Shown: positions 1 to 8,390, counted from the stretch's first letter. The stretch is DNA of 64,000 nucleotides from Bacilli bacterium (GCA_017470115.1 JAFUEZ010000004.1:1-64000), one strand, 5' to 3'. Numbers and translations: made by a program. Notes: a model not told the origin generated them from the sequence alone.

Positions 1-349
1 TATATTATTTACTAATACCCTTAAGGGACATCTATTAAATTTCTAACGAATAATACTCAAATTATAAGGCGAGTATGTTTTTATAACTAATTAAGTGTTA
101 ATAGACTCAACTATAAGTAAGTTTATTTTTTTGTTCTTTTTTATTAAGGAAAAGGATAATTATTGTGAATTGTTATTTTTTAAGAGATTAAATTATTAAT
201 TTATTGTTTTAGATGATGTGGATAGTGCTGCTTCTCCCTTTTATAACTTAAAGAGCACTATATAAATTGATTATTTTAATTTAAATATTAATTGTTAATC
301 TAGCGATCGAAGAGCTTGCTTACACTTAAGTTACAAGATTGCATCCTTT
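1..349. other. AT-rich intergenic stretch without a supported gene
   Basis: No frame with a ribosome binding site and a gene-length reading frame is visible on either strand. A short stretch near 213-270 on the plus strand reads like coding sequence (LDDVDSAASPFYNLKST, then stop) but has no start signal. It may be a remnant of a decayed gene; that is weak. Confidence 0.4.
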
Positions 350-499
350 GATTGATTACATAATAAATCTGTGAAGTTTTTCATGTCAACAAAAATTTTG
401 AAATTTTTAAAAATATTTAAGATTTGCAAGTTTTTTATTAAAATTTGCATGTTTTTCGGAAAAATTTCATTTTGAAATACATTATATTTATAGGGGGAG
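350..499 (+). repeat. Left arm of a 150-bp inverted repeat; promoter-like segment
   Basis: This segment aligns without gaps to the reverse complement of 21162-21311. I count about 122 of 150 identical positions, and about 82 of 90 in the inner part (410-499). It carries two promoter-like signals. The first is an outward minus-strand promoter with TTGACA at 384-389, an 18-nt spacer and TATTAT at 360-365. The second is the inward 32-nt motif at 457-488 (CGGAAAAATT ... TTATATT), which also occurs upstream of the small hydrophobic peptide gene near 20.8 kb. The two arms bracket about 20.7 kb. The arm is probably a dispersed copy of the upstream region of a type I toxin-antitoxin-like locus; a boundary or recombination role is only inferred. 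Confidence 0.75.
360..389 (-). promoter_or_regulatory. Outward promoter in the left repeat arm
   Basis: On the minus strand there is a perfect TTGACA (-35) at 384-389, an 18-nt spacer, and TATTAT (-10) at 360-365. The right arm has the matching TTGACA-N18-TATCAT on the plus strand at 21272-21301, so the arrangement is conserved between copies. No gene lies downstream in the window, so a small RNA is the likeliest product, if any. Confidence 0.4.
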
Positions 500-522
500 A
501 ATTTTTAAGGAGGGTAATAAAA

Positions 523-561
523 ATGGGCACTATAATTAGTGTCCAAAATATTAAATTTTAA
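523..561 (+). CDS. Possible 12-residue peptide downstream of the repeat promoter
   Basis: A consensus Shine-Dalgarno (AAGGAGGG at 507-514) lies 8 nt before an ATG that opens MGTIISVQNIKF and a stop. The reading frame itself contains an imperfect hairpin (GGGCACT ... AGTGTCC). It sits where the hydrophobic peptide lies in the related copy near 20.8 kb but does not resemble it. It could be a leader peptide, a degenerate toxin gene or chance; the ribosome binding site is the only strong signal. Confidence 0.22.
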   Translation: MGTIISVQNIKF

Positions 562-587
562 TTTTCACAAAATGTACCAATATAACT

Positions 588-686
588 CTATTTCTTAATA
601 ATCTCTATATCTACAGCATCCATTAAGTTATTTAAATGTCCTTTAATGATTGAACCATTATTAGCTGGGCCTTTTACTCCTTGCAT
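588..686 (-). pseudogene. Short coding remnant, unrecognised
   Basis: A 32-residue frame begins MQGVKGPANNGS and ends DIEIIKK. Residue composition and reading look like the C-terminus of a real protein, but there is no convincing ribosome binding site. I do not recognise the family. It is probably the tail of a gene lost by deletion, in keeping with the other gene fragments in this accessory region. Confidence 0.22.
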
Positions 687-850
687 TTTGAGAAATAATA
701 GTGCTCATAATATTCTTTAATATCGGCTAATATTAAATGTATTATGAATAATGTATCTTAAATTTATATTAATAATTTTTAAAAGATAAATGGATCTTAA
801 GAAGATTAAAAAGTTTTTCTTATTTAAATAAAGTTAAATTTTTAACTCCA

Positions 851-1651
851 CTAGATTATATTTTCAATGTCAAATAAATCCACTTCTTTAAAATTAAAAT
901 CTAAATGAATTGGTTTATTATTATTTATACATTTATTTTCAAATATTGAGCTTTCTTCTTCTGTAATTACAATTAGACTTCTAATTTCTTCTTCATCTTT
1001 AAATTCAATATCTTTAAAAGCAAAACGACATATATTGGCAAAATCTCTATATAAGAATAACAGTGTTTCTTTTGATTGCGTAAAAGATATAGCTTTCTTT
1101 AAAAAGCGCTTTATAAGTTCTATTTTCTCACTGTCATCATATATAACTCTAAAAATTAAATGTATATATTTTTCATATGACCTATTCAATTCTTCGCATA
1201 TATCCACATAAAGAAAAGATAGCTTCACAACATTACCTGAATTCTTCTCTTTTACTTTTTCGATTAAGCATTTACAATAATCATTTTTTGAAAAGCAACA
1301 AATATAAGCTATGCCTTTATTGCTTTTTAACGAACCTGGATTAAAGAAAAAATCGTTATCAATTTTAAAATCATTTAGCGCTAAAATACTTTCATTTTTT
1401 GTTTCTTCATAAATTTCTTTTAAAGCAATTTTAAAGAAGGTAGATACTTTTTCTATCGAATATTCAAGCGCATCATTTTGATGCTTCATATGCCATAAAT
1501 TAATGCCTTCCTCTGCTTCAAATATTGATTTTAAATTATTTTCGCCTGTATAATGAAAAATCAGTGATAAATCATTATCATCTCTCAAATTATCAAGGGA
1601 TAACATACAAATTAATTCGTATAGTAAGTTAAATTTATCAGCATCTTTCAT
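851..1651 (-). CDS. DUF2971-like hypothetical protein
   Basis: The protein has 266 residues from the ATG at 1649-1651; the frame also opens with TTG four codons earlier. Near the N-terminus it reads IFHYTGENNLKSIF, then INLWHMKHQNDALEYS, and later AYICCFSKNDYCKCLIEK. These match the usual order of the DUF2971 family: 'HYT' opening, 'ND..E' segment, then a 'CFS' segment. The family is of unknown biochemical function and is common in phage-defence and accessory islands. No signal peptide or membrane segment is seen. It lies 38 nt downstream of the nuclease-like gene on the same strand and may be co-transcribed with it. Family assignment is by motif order only. Confidence 0.5.
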   Translation of the reverse strand: MKDADKFNLLYELICMLSLDNLRDDNDLSLIFHYTGENNLKSIFEAEEGINLWHMKHQNDALEYSIEKVSTFFKIALKEIYEETKNESILALNDFKIDNDFFFNPGSLKSNKGIAYICCFSKNDYCKCLIEKVKEKNSGNVVKLSFLYVDICEELNRSYEKYIHLIFRVIYDDSEKIELIKRFLKKAISFTQSKETLLFLYRDFANICRFAFKDIEFKDEEEIRSLIVITEEESSIFENKCINNNKPIHLDFNFKEVDLFDIENII

Positions 1652-1689
1652 AATTATTCTCAAAATTAAATTATTTATAAATTATAGGT

Positions 1690-2406
1690 TTAAATAAAAA
1701 AGAAATAAGAATTTTCACTAGATGAATTCGATTTGTTTTCGTCTTTATTTGATTTCATTTCTTGATTATCTTCATCATAATTTTCATGAGAACCTTCATC
1801 TACAGTAGACATATGATAATTATTAATAATTGACCCAAATTCATCACAGCTTATTGGTTCTAACTTTTCTAATATTTCGCTAAAAGAGGCAATTTCAATT
1901 CTAGTTGGCTTCTTTGAGCATTGATAAGCAATACAATTATTAAATCTAATATAATGGCTATCCTTATATAAAGGATTTCTTGGAACACATAATGTAGAAT
2001 TATTAATTACATCATGGCTAGCAACATTATTATAAAAGTCCTTCATTGTTGTAAATCTAGGAGCACAGTAAACAGCAACAATATTACCTAATCCATATTT
2101 GTTATATTTACATAATCTATTATGTTGTTTAAAAGGGTGACTTTTCCTATTTTTATAAATTTTAAACTTATAAAATCCTTTATATTTTTTCTCGTATTCT
2201 TCAGATACTTTGAATTGTATAAAAATTACTTTTCTTTTTGTTTTGCTACCTAAATTATCGACAAAACAAAAGTCATAACTTACATTGCCTTCTAACACTT
2301 GAGAAGGAATATAAAAGGCGGTTTTATATGGCGATGAATACCTAGTTAATAATTCATGAATAAATAATGTTTCAAATGCTTTTTCAGGAAATTGACTCTT
2401 TTTCAT
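1690..2406 (-). CDS. PD-(D/E)XK-like nuclease, hypothetical
   Basis: The 238-residue protein starts at the ATG at 2404-2406, preceded by AGAGGT at a good distance; the frame extends further only to a GTG lacking a site. Residues 36-66 read as a beta-strand block with an acidic residue (YDFCFVD, D45) followed by IFIQFK (Q64, K66). That is the D...QxK variant of the PD-(D/E)XK nuclease core used by several restriction and defence nucleases. An upstream acidic residue (E8 or E12) fits the helical first motif. The C-terminal about 45 residues are low complexity (Asp/Asn/Ser/Lys). It sits between the DUF2971-like gene and a truncated KAP-like NTPase start, so it may be the surviving nuclease of a broken defence operon. 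Catalysis is inferred from motifs only. Confidence 0.45.
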   Translation of the reverse strand: MKKSQFPEKAFETLFIHELLTRYSSPYKTAFYIPSQVLEGNVSYDFCFVDNLGSKTKRKVIFIQFKVSEEYEKKYKGFYKFKIYKNRKSHPFKQHNRLCKYNKYGLGNIVAVYCAPRFTTMKDFYNNVASHDVINNSTLCVPRNPLYKDSHYIRFNNCIAYQCSKKPTRIEIASFSEILEKLEPISCDEFGSIINNYHMSTVDEGSHENYDEDNQEMKSNKDENKSNSSSENSYFFFI

Positions 2407-2448
2407 ATGTTGACCTCTTTTAAAACATAACACAATTTAAAACAGAAT

Positions 2449-2547
2449 TTATATTAACTTTATACCAACTCCCCATGGATCGTTTAGAAGAAACGCATGT
2501 GCGTCCTTATCATTAATAAAATCATCTAAATTTTTAAATAAGTCCAT
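2449..2547 (-). pseudogene. Truncated N-terminus of a KAP-like P-loop NTPase
   Basis: There is an excellent ribosome binding site (AGGAGG) before the ATG at 2545-2547, and the first 32 residues look genuine: MDLFKNLDDFIND..., then FLLNDPWGVG. This is how KAP-family P-loop NTPases enter their Walker A motif (normally WGVGKT). Here the sequence runs into GIKLI and a stop, so the gene is broken exactly in the Walker A loop. The rest of the NTPase is absent from the window. A dyad (ATTTGTT ... AACAAAT, 2600-2622) lies upstream and may be an old operator. Alternatively it is an unusual small protein, but a truncated gene is more likely. Confidence 0.5.
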
Positions 2548-2741
2548 GTAAAGTTCCTCCTGAATTTTGGTCTTTTATAATTGATTAAGGGCTGAATGTA
2601 TTTGTTTAATCATTGAACAAATAAATTAGTGAATAATTTAAATTAATCCTTTTCAATCATCCTATATAAGTTCGTAACCTTTTGAAATGACAATAATTTA
2701 ATTGCAAAGATTAATAGTACTTAAATGCACAAAATATACAT

Positions 2742-3239
2742 TTATGTAATATTTATGTTTTTTCTATTTAAGTATAAATCAAAAATGACAAGTATATTTG
2801 ATGAAGGACGTTTTGATAATGGATTAGAAACGTCAATTGAACTAAGTTTCGGTACCAATGTATTTCTATATCTAGAAAATTGAATGGCTTCTATTGTTTT
2901 ATCTTTATCTACTGTTCTATGCAAAAATACTTCTTCTATATTGCGATTAAACCAAACGATTTGGCAATTATTATTCTTGGCATACTTAATAATATCTTTG
3001 TTGATTTTTTCACCTTCTCTATCATAATCAGCGCAAATTATAACAATTGATTTCCCTTTATATAATGCTTTTTCTCGTTCTATTTTTTTACTTTGATTAA
3101 TTAATTCATGCTTACATTTAGCATAAATCGGGGTAAGTTTTACACTTCGATTTTCATAATAATAGTCAAAAACCGATTTTATATAAATATAATCAGTTTT
3201 AGCTTTTGCAGTTGTTTCTAAAACAAGAATTAATTGCAT
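2742..3239 (-). CDS. Small TOPRIM-domain protein paired with the AAA ATPase (RloB/AriB-like)
   Basis: The 165-residue protein has TOPRIM hallmarks. There is an acidic residue at the end of the first strand (LILVLE, E8), and a DxD-type motif IICADYDREGEKIN (D71, D73, E76). It also has a later segment, WFNRNIEEVFLHR, resembling the 'N.PciE.wll.H' region of RloB-like proteins. It is shorter than typical RloB proteins (around 200 residues). Its ATG overlaps the stop of the upstream ATPase gene by one base (TAATG), which indicates translational coupling. An ATPase followed by a TOPRIM protein is the layout of RloA/RloB, PARIS (AriA/AriB) and split OLD-type defence systems. The likely role is nuclease effector, held or triggered by the ATPase; this is inferred from family and context. 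Confidence 0.6.
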   Translation of the reverse strand: MQLILVLETTAKAKTDYIYIKSVFDYYYENRSVKLTPIYAKCKHELINQSKKIEREKALYKGKSIVIICADYDREGEKINKDIIKYAKNNNCQIVWFNRNIEEVFLHRTVDKDKTIEAIQFSRYRNTLVPKLSSIDVSNPLSKRPSSNILVIFDLYLNRKNINIT

Positions 3240-4543
3240 TACATCTCGCCCTCAAATATATTGATAAAATCAAATCCTTCTATATTTGTAGTTACATTAG
3301 GAATGTAACCACCAAGAAATTCTTGGCGCGGAGAATTGTTGCCATGAGATACCCGTGTATAAGTTGAGTTGTCATCGCCCATAAAAACAATAGATCTCTT
3401 TTCGTGCTTTAATTCATCCATTACATCAACATTGTGAGTTGTAAATATAAATTGACCTTTGCCATAATTAACGAAATAAGATATTAATTTCTTGAAATAA
3501 ATTGAATTAATGTTTACATCGACTTCATCAATGAATACAATTTGACCTTCGGCACACTTCTTAAAATATGAAAAAAGTTTAACTAGTTGTTTGATGCCTG
3601 AAGATTCGTATTCAGATTCTATAGTATAATACTTATAAACAAAATTCCTTTTTATATGATATTTATCGCGATCTTCACTTAATTCAAGCTTGATTGATTT
3701 CAACTCCGGCTTAAAGATTTTAATGAATTTTTCTAGCGCCATATTATCTTGCTTATACTTTTCAATATCTTTCTTAGGAACAATATCATCATCAATATTT
3801 ATGTTTTGGTTTTCATCAATCCTAAGCGTATTTGTTAAACATTTAGCGAATAATTTTGATAAAGATTCTACATTAAAATAGACCAAATTATGCTTATCTC
3901 CTTCTTCTATAAATGCATTTAACATAAAAATATCTGAGAAGATTGAAACCATGTATTTGTCAGTTTTTTCTGGATGGTTAATATATGAACTTTTTTTCTT
4001 TGATAAGCATTCGTTAATAAAAGCACTTAAAATTGTTGAATTATCCAAATTAGAAGCAAACAAATCTTTATATTTAAATTCATTCTCTAAATTGAAAACA
4101 TATGATTTATTTTCTTTTTTATAAATCAACTTTTCACTCTCGTTTAGGGTTCTTCCACTAAGTAAAGACAACTTTTCAAACTCAATTACATAATCATTAG
4201 TAACATTGCGCTTCTTCACAATTATTGTATGTTTTAAAGCAGTTCTTTCATCATACATAAAAGTAATTGAGAAATAGAATTCTTTTCTTCTTTTATTTAT
4301 AAGTTTATCGAATAATCTGATTGTTTCAGTCTGAGTTAAAAAATATGGTTGAGTAACAATGCTTTTATAATATAAAACCGAGCTTATAAAAGATGTTTTT
4401 CCGGCACCATTTAATCCGAATATGCCTTTTATCTTATTTATCTTAGAAAAACCCCTGTCAATAGTTAAATTGCAAAAATCCAATGTAAATTCATTTTCAA
4501 GGCCTTTCATACCATATGTAGTTATCTGTAATAAAGTGCTCAT
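3239..4543 (-). CDS. AAA/ABC-type ATPase of a two-gene defence-like system (AAA_15, RloA/AriA-like)
   Basis: The 434-residue protein opens with the SMC/OLD-like pattern: an N-terminal strand, then Walker A GLNGAGKT at 43-50. Near residue 336 it has Walker B (IVFIDEVD), followed by the H-loop segment FTTHN. No transmembrane segment is seen. The length fits the AAA_15 family. An AGGAGG site precedes the ATG, and a promoter with an overlapping palindrome lies directly upstream. The gene is coupled to the TOPRIM gene. Family members act as sensors in abortive-infection systems such as RloAB and PARIS. Which of these it belongs to cannot be decided by eye. Confidence 0.65.
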   Translation of the reverse strand: MSTLLQITTYGMKGLENEFTLDFCNLTIDRGFSKINKIKGIFGLNGAGKTSFISSVLYYKSIVTQPYFLTQTETIRLFDKLINKRRKEFYFSITFMYDERTALKHTIIVKKRNVTNDYVIEFEKLSLLSGRTLNESEKLIYKKENKSYVFNLENEFKYKDLFASNLDNSTILSAFINECLSKKKSSYINHPEKTDKYMVSIFSDIFMLNAFIEEGDKHNLVYFNVESLSKLFAKCLTNTLRIDENQNINIDDDIVPKKDIEKYKQDNMALEKFIKIFKPELKSIKLELSEDRDKYHIKRNFVYKYYTIESEYESSGIKQLVKLFSYFKKCAEGQIVFIDEVDVNINSIYFKKLISYFVNYGKGQFIFTTHNVDVMDELKHEKRSIVFMGDDNSTYTRVSHGNNSPRQEFLGGYIPNVTTNIEGFDFINIFEGEM

Positions 4544-4561
4544 ATCATTCCTCCTACATAA

Positions 4562-4589
4562 TTATTACATTATGTAATTTTTATGTAAA
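4562..4589 (-). promoter_or_regulatory. Promoter with overlapping palindromic operator for the ATPase-TOPRIM operon
   Basis: On the minus strand TTTACA (4584-4589) is followed by a 16-nt spacer and TAATAA (4562-4567). A near-perfect palindrome, ATTACAT-T-ATGTAAT (4564-4578), covers the spacer and -10. The ATG is about 20 nt downstream. An operator here suggests repression or autoregulation. Confidence 0.5.
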
Positions 4590-4701
4590 CATTAATTTTT
4601 AAAAAGATTCCACTTTTTCCCACTATTCTTTATTTATAGATTTTCATATAGCTTGAAATAATAAAGATTCATCATATTAGATTTTTGGGGATATAATAAA
4701 A

Positions 4702-4720
4702 GGCTACCATTTAGGTAGCC
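4702..4720 (-). terminator. Rho-independent terminator
   Basis: A perfect GGCTACC/GGTAGCC stem with a 5-nt loop is followed, in minus-strand direction, by a T-rich tract (TTTTATTATA). It ends the transcript of the two small genes at 4790-6030. Confidence 0.75.
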
Positions 4721-4789
4721 CCTAATACTCCATATACAAATATCTTTAATTGTTACTCTAATTGTCAAAACACTATAGACTAAACATAC

Positions 4790-5038
4790 TTAATATTCTT
4801 CTTTTATTCTGTTATATGTATCTATTTCTTTTTTATTAATATGTGATAATCCAATACCAGTATCTATATATTTGTAATTTAGATATCTCATCTTAATGTT
4901 TGCTAAAGATCTTATATATCCTTTAGATAACATCTTTTCATATATCATCTTAAAATCACTACTTGTAGCATTCTTATGCGTTAAATAAAATCTACATATA
5001 ATTTCATCTTCTTCTAGCGACCAACTAATTCTTTTCAC
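4790..5038 (-). CDS. Small SANT/Myb-like hypothetical protein
   Basis: The 82-residue protein starts with GTG at 5036-5038, preceded by AAGGGGG. The N-terminal half reads like a SANT/Myb helix-turn-helix (WSLEEDEIICRFYLTH, later ANIKMRYLNYKYID), with the Trp and the acidic pair seen in such domains. It is 26 nt downstream of an unrecognised 321-residue gene and shares its terminator. Comparable small SANT-like proteins occur beside restriction and defence genes in bacteria. DNA binding is inferred only. Confidence 0.5.
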   Translation of the reverse strand: MKRISWSLEEDEIICRFYLTHKNATSSDFKMIYEKMLSKGYIRSLANIKMRYLNYKYIDTGIGLSHINKKEIDTYNRIKEEY

Positions 5039-5064
5039 AACTTTACCCCCTTATCAAATAATAT

Positions 5065-6030
5065 TTAATTATCTCTATATTTTATTCTTTTAATCTTACC
5101 ATTTTCAATTCCGCTTAATATACCCTGATTCAGTCTACAATTTAAATTAAACCACTTCTTAAACTTAGTGTTCTTTTCTAACGCAAATAAAATTGCTTTA
5201 ACTTTTTTATCCCTTGAAAATAAAATTGATCTATTTTTTTCAATATTTGAAATATTATATAAATCTATGGGATCATTCAATTTGAGAGCAAATGATGATG
5301 CATTATCAGAACAATATTCAAGATAAAAACTTATACTAATTAATGTAGCTAAATTTGTATTGCCATATAACATATTAATTAAGACTTTGCTATTTAATAT
5401 AAAGACGGATAGTATATTTATTAAATTATTATTCTTAAAGAGTGGGCTAATTTGTTTTTTTATTTTTTCAACTCTAAATGATTTCTTTGTCTTTATTAAG
5501 ACATTTCTCATAATGGTATCATTCAACTCGTTATGAATTAATGGGGCGTAAAATTGGTTATATGATGCTTTAAATGTTTCTCCTAAATTATTAGCTATAT
5601 ATCTTTTAATATAATTATTAATTTCCTTGTCGCTAGAATACGAATTAATGCTTTTAGACATTGAAATTATAAAATCTAAAACACAGTTTAATAGAATAAT
5701 ATATTTAGCGTAAGCAATATTAATAATTTTAATTATTTGGTTTTTAAATTCTATTGGGCTTATTAAACCAGATAAAACTTTATTAACATAATCAAAAAGG
5801 ATTGATTCTTTTCGATAATGAATATTAATATTTGATTTTTCAAGAAAGAAAAAAGCGCCCTTTATATTTTCTAATTCAGTACAATTGTGCATTAAAAATT
5901 CGCATAAAGAGAGCTCTGAAATTGTTAATTTATATGAGTGTAAGCATTTTAAAATATTTTTTGCATATTCGTTATTCAAATCAAAATTAATCAATTGAGA
6001 ATCTAAATAAATTAATACTTCTTTTTTCAT
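5065..6030 (-). CDS. Hypothetical protein, mostly helical
   Basis: The protein has 321 residues from the ATG at 6028-6030; the frame also opens with TTG three codons earlier. I do not recognise it. It is rich in Ile, Leu, Asn and Lys, with predicted long helices. Around residues 110-130 and 205-230 there are hydrophobic stretches too interrupted to call membrane segments with confidence. The C-terminal third reads DKKVKAILFALEKNTKFKK, then a Cys-containing segment and a basic tail. It is followed after 26 nt by the SANT-like gene, so the two probably act together. It lies between a terminator (6109-6134) and the defence-like genes, so a role in that accessory set is possible but unproven. Confidence 0.5.
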   Translation of the reverse strand: MKKEVLIYLDSQLINFDLNNEYAKNILKCLHSYKLTISELSLCEFLMHNCTELENIKGAFFFLEKSNINIHYRKESILFDYVNKVLSGLISPIEFKNQIIKIINIAYAKYIILLNCVLDFIISMSKSINSYSSDKEINNYIKRYIANNLGETFKASYNQFYAPLIHNELNDTIMRNVLIKTKKSFRVEKIKKQISPLFKNNNLINILSVFILNSKVLINMLYGNTNLATLISISFYLEYCSDNASSFALKLNDPIDLYNISNIEKNRSILFSRDKKVKAILFALEKNTKFKKWFNLNCRLNQGILSGIENGKIKRIKYRDN

Positions 6031-6108
6031 GTAACTCAATTAAAAGAAACACAACTGAAAGCTTCCTAATTTTCCTTCTATAAGATTGATTATAAAAGAA
6101 AATAGAAA

Positions 6109-6134
6109 ATGCTCAAACAAAAAAGTTTGAGCAT
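6109..6134 (-). terminator. Terminator downstream of the rmlD remnant
   Basis: A perfect 10-bp stem (ATGCTCAAAC/GTTTGAGCAT) with a 6-nt loop is followed in minus-strand direction by TTTTCTATTTTC. It marks the end of the former polysaccharide operon. Confidence 0.65.
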
Positions 6135-6168
6135 AAAAATGATTAAAACGTTATTCAATTATAATGAA

Positions 6169-6384
6169 TTAATTAAATATTTCTTTCAAATATCTTCTTA
6201 ACGCATCTTTCCAATCAGGTAATGGTTCAAAACCATTACTGATTAGTTTAGATTTATCTAATCTAGAATTAAATGGTCTTTTTGCTATAGAAATACCATA
6301 TTCTTTTGTAGTTACTCTATTTACTTTTACATCTTTGGCACGTCTTTTTTTGATTGCACCTTCCGCTAATAATCCTGCAAAAAC
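6169..6384 (-). pseudogene. rmlD: 3' fragment of dTDP-4-dehydrorhamnose reductase
   Basis: A 71-residue open frame matches the C-terminus of RmlD/RfbD. It contains VNRVTTKEYGISIAKRPFNS, then RLDKSKL, and the closing LPDWKDALRRYLKEI, which are the typical family tail. A TAG at 6385-6387 blocks the frame upstream and no N-terminal part follows, so the gene is deleted. It suggests that a rhamnose branch once belonged to this polysaccharide locus and was replaced, perhaps by the phosphonate branch. Confidence 0.75.
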
Positions 6385-6505
6385 CTAAGTTTTCTCTTTT
6401 TTGCTCAGATTCGCAGCCTACGATGATTCGGCTTGGGTAAAGAAAAATTAGTAAAAATTCAAAAAGGTTTAACCAGCACCGCCATATAGTAATCTAAGTA
6501 AAAAG

Positions 6506-6628
6506 TTAAATGTTTAAAATATCAGAGACAAGCAGATATATGTGTATTAAATATCTGATAGTTTCTTCTTTTGTCAAATCACTGTGAGAACCTTTGCATG
6601 TTAAATCATATATAGAATTTAATTCATC
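6506..6628 (-). pseudogene. Remnant resembling the C-terminus of an abortive-infection (Abi_C) protein
   Basis: A 40-residue frame without a start codon contains LNSIYDLTCKGSHSDLTKEE, followed by helix-like sequence. The 'GSH..L..EE' pattern resembles the closing domain of Abi_C proteins. A TGA precedes it. It sits between the rmlD remnant and the fusion enzyme, in debris-like sequence. Identity is tentative. Confidence 0.35.
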
Positions 6629-6653
6629 TCAGGTTCTTTATGACAGCAAAAAA

Positions 6654-8390
6654 TTATCGACTACAGAATTTATAGCATTCCTTAACATTAATTCTATATG
6701 GGAAATTTTTAAGTCTCTCTGGATTAACAGACTTCACTAAAAGTTGTAATTCATTAGCATTAATATCGATATGTGTAAATAAGTTGAAGTAACTCGATAT
6801 ATCATAGAACAACTCTTTAGCATCAATGTCTCCAAATATTGTTTTAGTTTTACAATTATTGAAAATTGAATTCATACAAATCGCAACTGCGTGGCCATGT
6901 GGAATATTATATAAAGATGTTATCTTATAGCTCATTGCATGAGCCGCAGTTGTTTCAGAGATATTAATTGCTTTACCGGAATAGTTAGCAGCGAGTTGGA
7001 TATTTTTAATCGCTTCTCGATCATTTTCTAAATAGCCTTTATAGTTGTCTTTAAATAGTTTTAAGCCACTTCTTGCATATTTTCGACTTTCTTTTGTGGC
7101 TTTTCTGCTCCATAAAGACTCAATACATTGACATAAAGCGTCCATTATTGTTACTTTCTTTTGATATTCTGGAACAGAGACAATTAGTTTAGGGCAAAGA
7201 ATGACATAGTCAGGAATATTTATTGGGTTTGCAATTGATTGCTTAACTCCATTTAAATATAAAACGGCATGTTTTGTAGATTCACTGCCAGTACCTGATG
7301 TAGTTGGAATACAAATATGTTTGATATCTGTATATTTATAAGGCTGTTTAAATGTTGGAGTTTCACTATTAAGGTCAGCATTAATACTTAATCTAATAAC
7401 TTTGGCGACATCAATACAAGATCCACCACCGATAGAGATAATTGAATCGCATCCACTTTCTTTAAATAATTTTAACCCTTCTAACATCTCTTCATATTTT
7501 GGATTAGATGTGAAATTAGAAAAGATAACTGCGTTAGGCACTTTCTTTTTTATCTCTTCGCTTAAAAATCTATCTACAACAATAAATGGTTTAACTGAGT
7601 TTAGTTTCTTTAATCTAGTTTTTAAAGGTAATAGATATTCAGTGGAAGTTTTAATGATTTGGGTTTTATAGTCCCACATTTCAATTTCTTTATTTACTCT
7701 TGTTAAATCATCTTTATTATCTACTTCATCAATAAAGTGGTTGTGATATGAAACTGGTCTTATTCCTAAGCCTTTACTCACTTCGTTAAATGCGTTTTCT
7801 GCATAGACATTGATGTTTTTGTTTTCTACAAATCTAATGACATTGTCTAACCAAACTTTTATCACTTTTTTGCTTAGTTTATACAAAGGTTGAAAAGCAT
7901 AGCAATCGCTATCGAAAATATTAATTCCAACTTCTCTAAGCTCGTTATCGATAATTCTTCCTTTGAAATCTTTTTCAGGAAGAGGTTTAAATTTGTTAAT
8001 TAAGCATGTATTTGGTTCTTTATTCTTCAATAGGTTTGGAATTAAAGTGCGATCAAACACAAGATCGCCATGCATCATTAAAATATCGTCATCTAAATAT
8101 TCTCTAGCCTTATACATCGAATAGATATAATTAGATGCATCAAATATTTCATTATGAGGAAATACAAAATGCATATTCCTATAGCACGACTTATTACATA
8201 TATTCTTTAGCATTTCTGGATATGGACCAGTGGTTATTACTACTTCGGTGATACCAGCTTCTTGAAGTAGTCTAATCTGACGTTCAAAAATAGTCTCATC
8301 GTTGTATAGATGAACCATGGATTTTGGGTTATTTTGAGTTAACTCCTTCATCCTTTTACCGATACCAGAATTAAATATTAATGCTTTCAT
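6654..8390 (-). CDS. Bifunctional phosphonate cytidylyltransferase / phosphonoacetaldehyde reductase (predicted)
   Basis: The 578-residue protein is a fusion. Residues 1 to about 240 are a PntC/LicC-like nucleotidyltransferase (NSGIGKRM near the N-terminus, PKSMV, and MMHGDLVFD around 105-113). Residues about 262-560 are an iron-type alcohol dehydrogenase, with GGGSCIDVAK at 321-330, PTTSGTGSE at 362-370, D417, H484 and H498 at metal-ligand positions. Position 421 is Gln where many Fe-ADHs have His. With PEP mutase and phosphonopyruvate decarboxylase directly upstream (4-nt ATGA overlap), the predicted steps are reduction of phosphonoacetaldehyde to 2-hydroxyethylphosphonate, then CTP-dependent activation to CMP-hydroxyethylphosphonate. 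Known PntC proteins are often fused to an aminotransferase; here the partner is a reductase, so the end product should be the hydroxy form. Cytosolic. Substrate is inferred from context. Confidence 0.75.
   Translation of the reverse strand: MKALIFNSGIGKRMKELTQNNPKSMVHLYNDETIFERQIRLLQEAGITEVVITTGPYPEMLKNICNKSCYRNMHFVFPHNEIFDASNYIYSMYKAREYLDDDILMMHGDLVFDRTLIPNLLKNKEPNTCLINKFKPLPEKDFKGRIIDNELREVGINIFDSDCYAFQPLYKLSKKVIKVWLDNVIRFVENKNINVYAENAFNEVSKGLGIRPVSYHNHFIDEVDNKDDLTRVNKEIEMWDYKTQIIKTSTEYLLPLKTRLKKLNSVKPFIVVDRFLSEEIKKKVPNAVIFSNFTSNPKYEEMLEGLKLFKESGCDSIISIGGGSCIDVAKVIRLSINADLNSETPTFKQPYKYTDIKHICIPTTSGTGSESTKHAVLYLNGVKQSIANPINIPDYVILCPKLIVSVPEYQKKVTIMDALCQCIESLWSRKATKESRKYARSGLKLFKDNYKGYLENDREAIKNIQLAANYSGKAINISETTAAHAMSYKITSLYNIPHGHAVAICMNSIFNNCKTKTIFGDIDAKELFYDISSYFNLFTHIDINANELQLLVKSVNPERLKNFPYRINVKECYKFCSR

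Noticed and set aside
350-499. Terminal inverted repeat of an insertion sequence or composite transposon
   Set aside because: No transposase lies near either arm and no target-site duplication is visible; the arms look like promoter regions of small loci.
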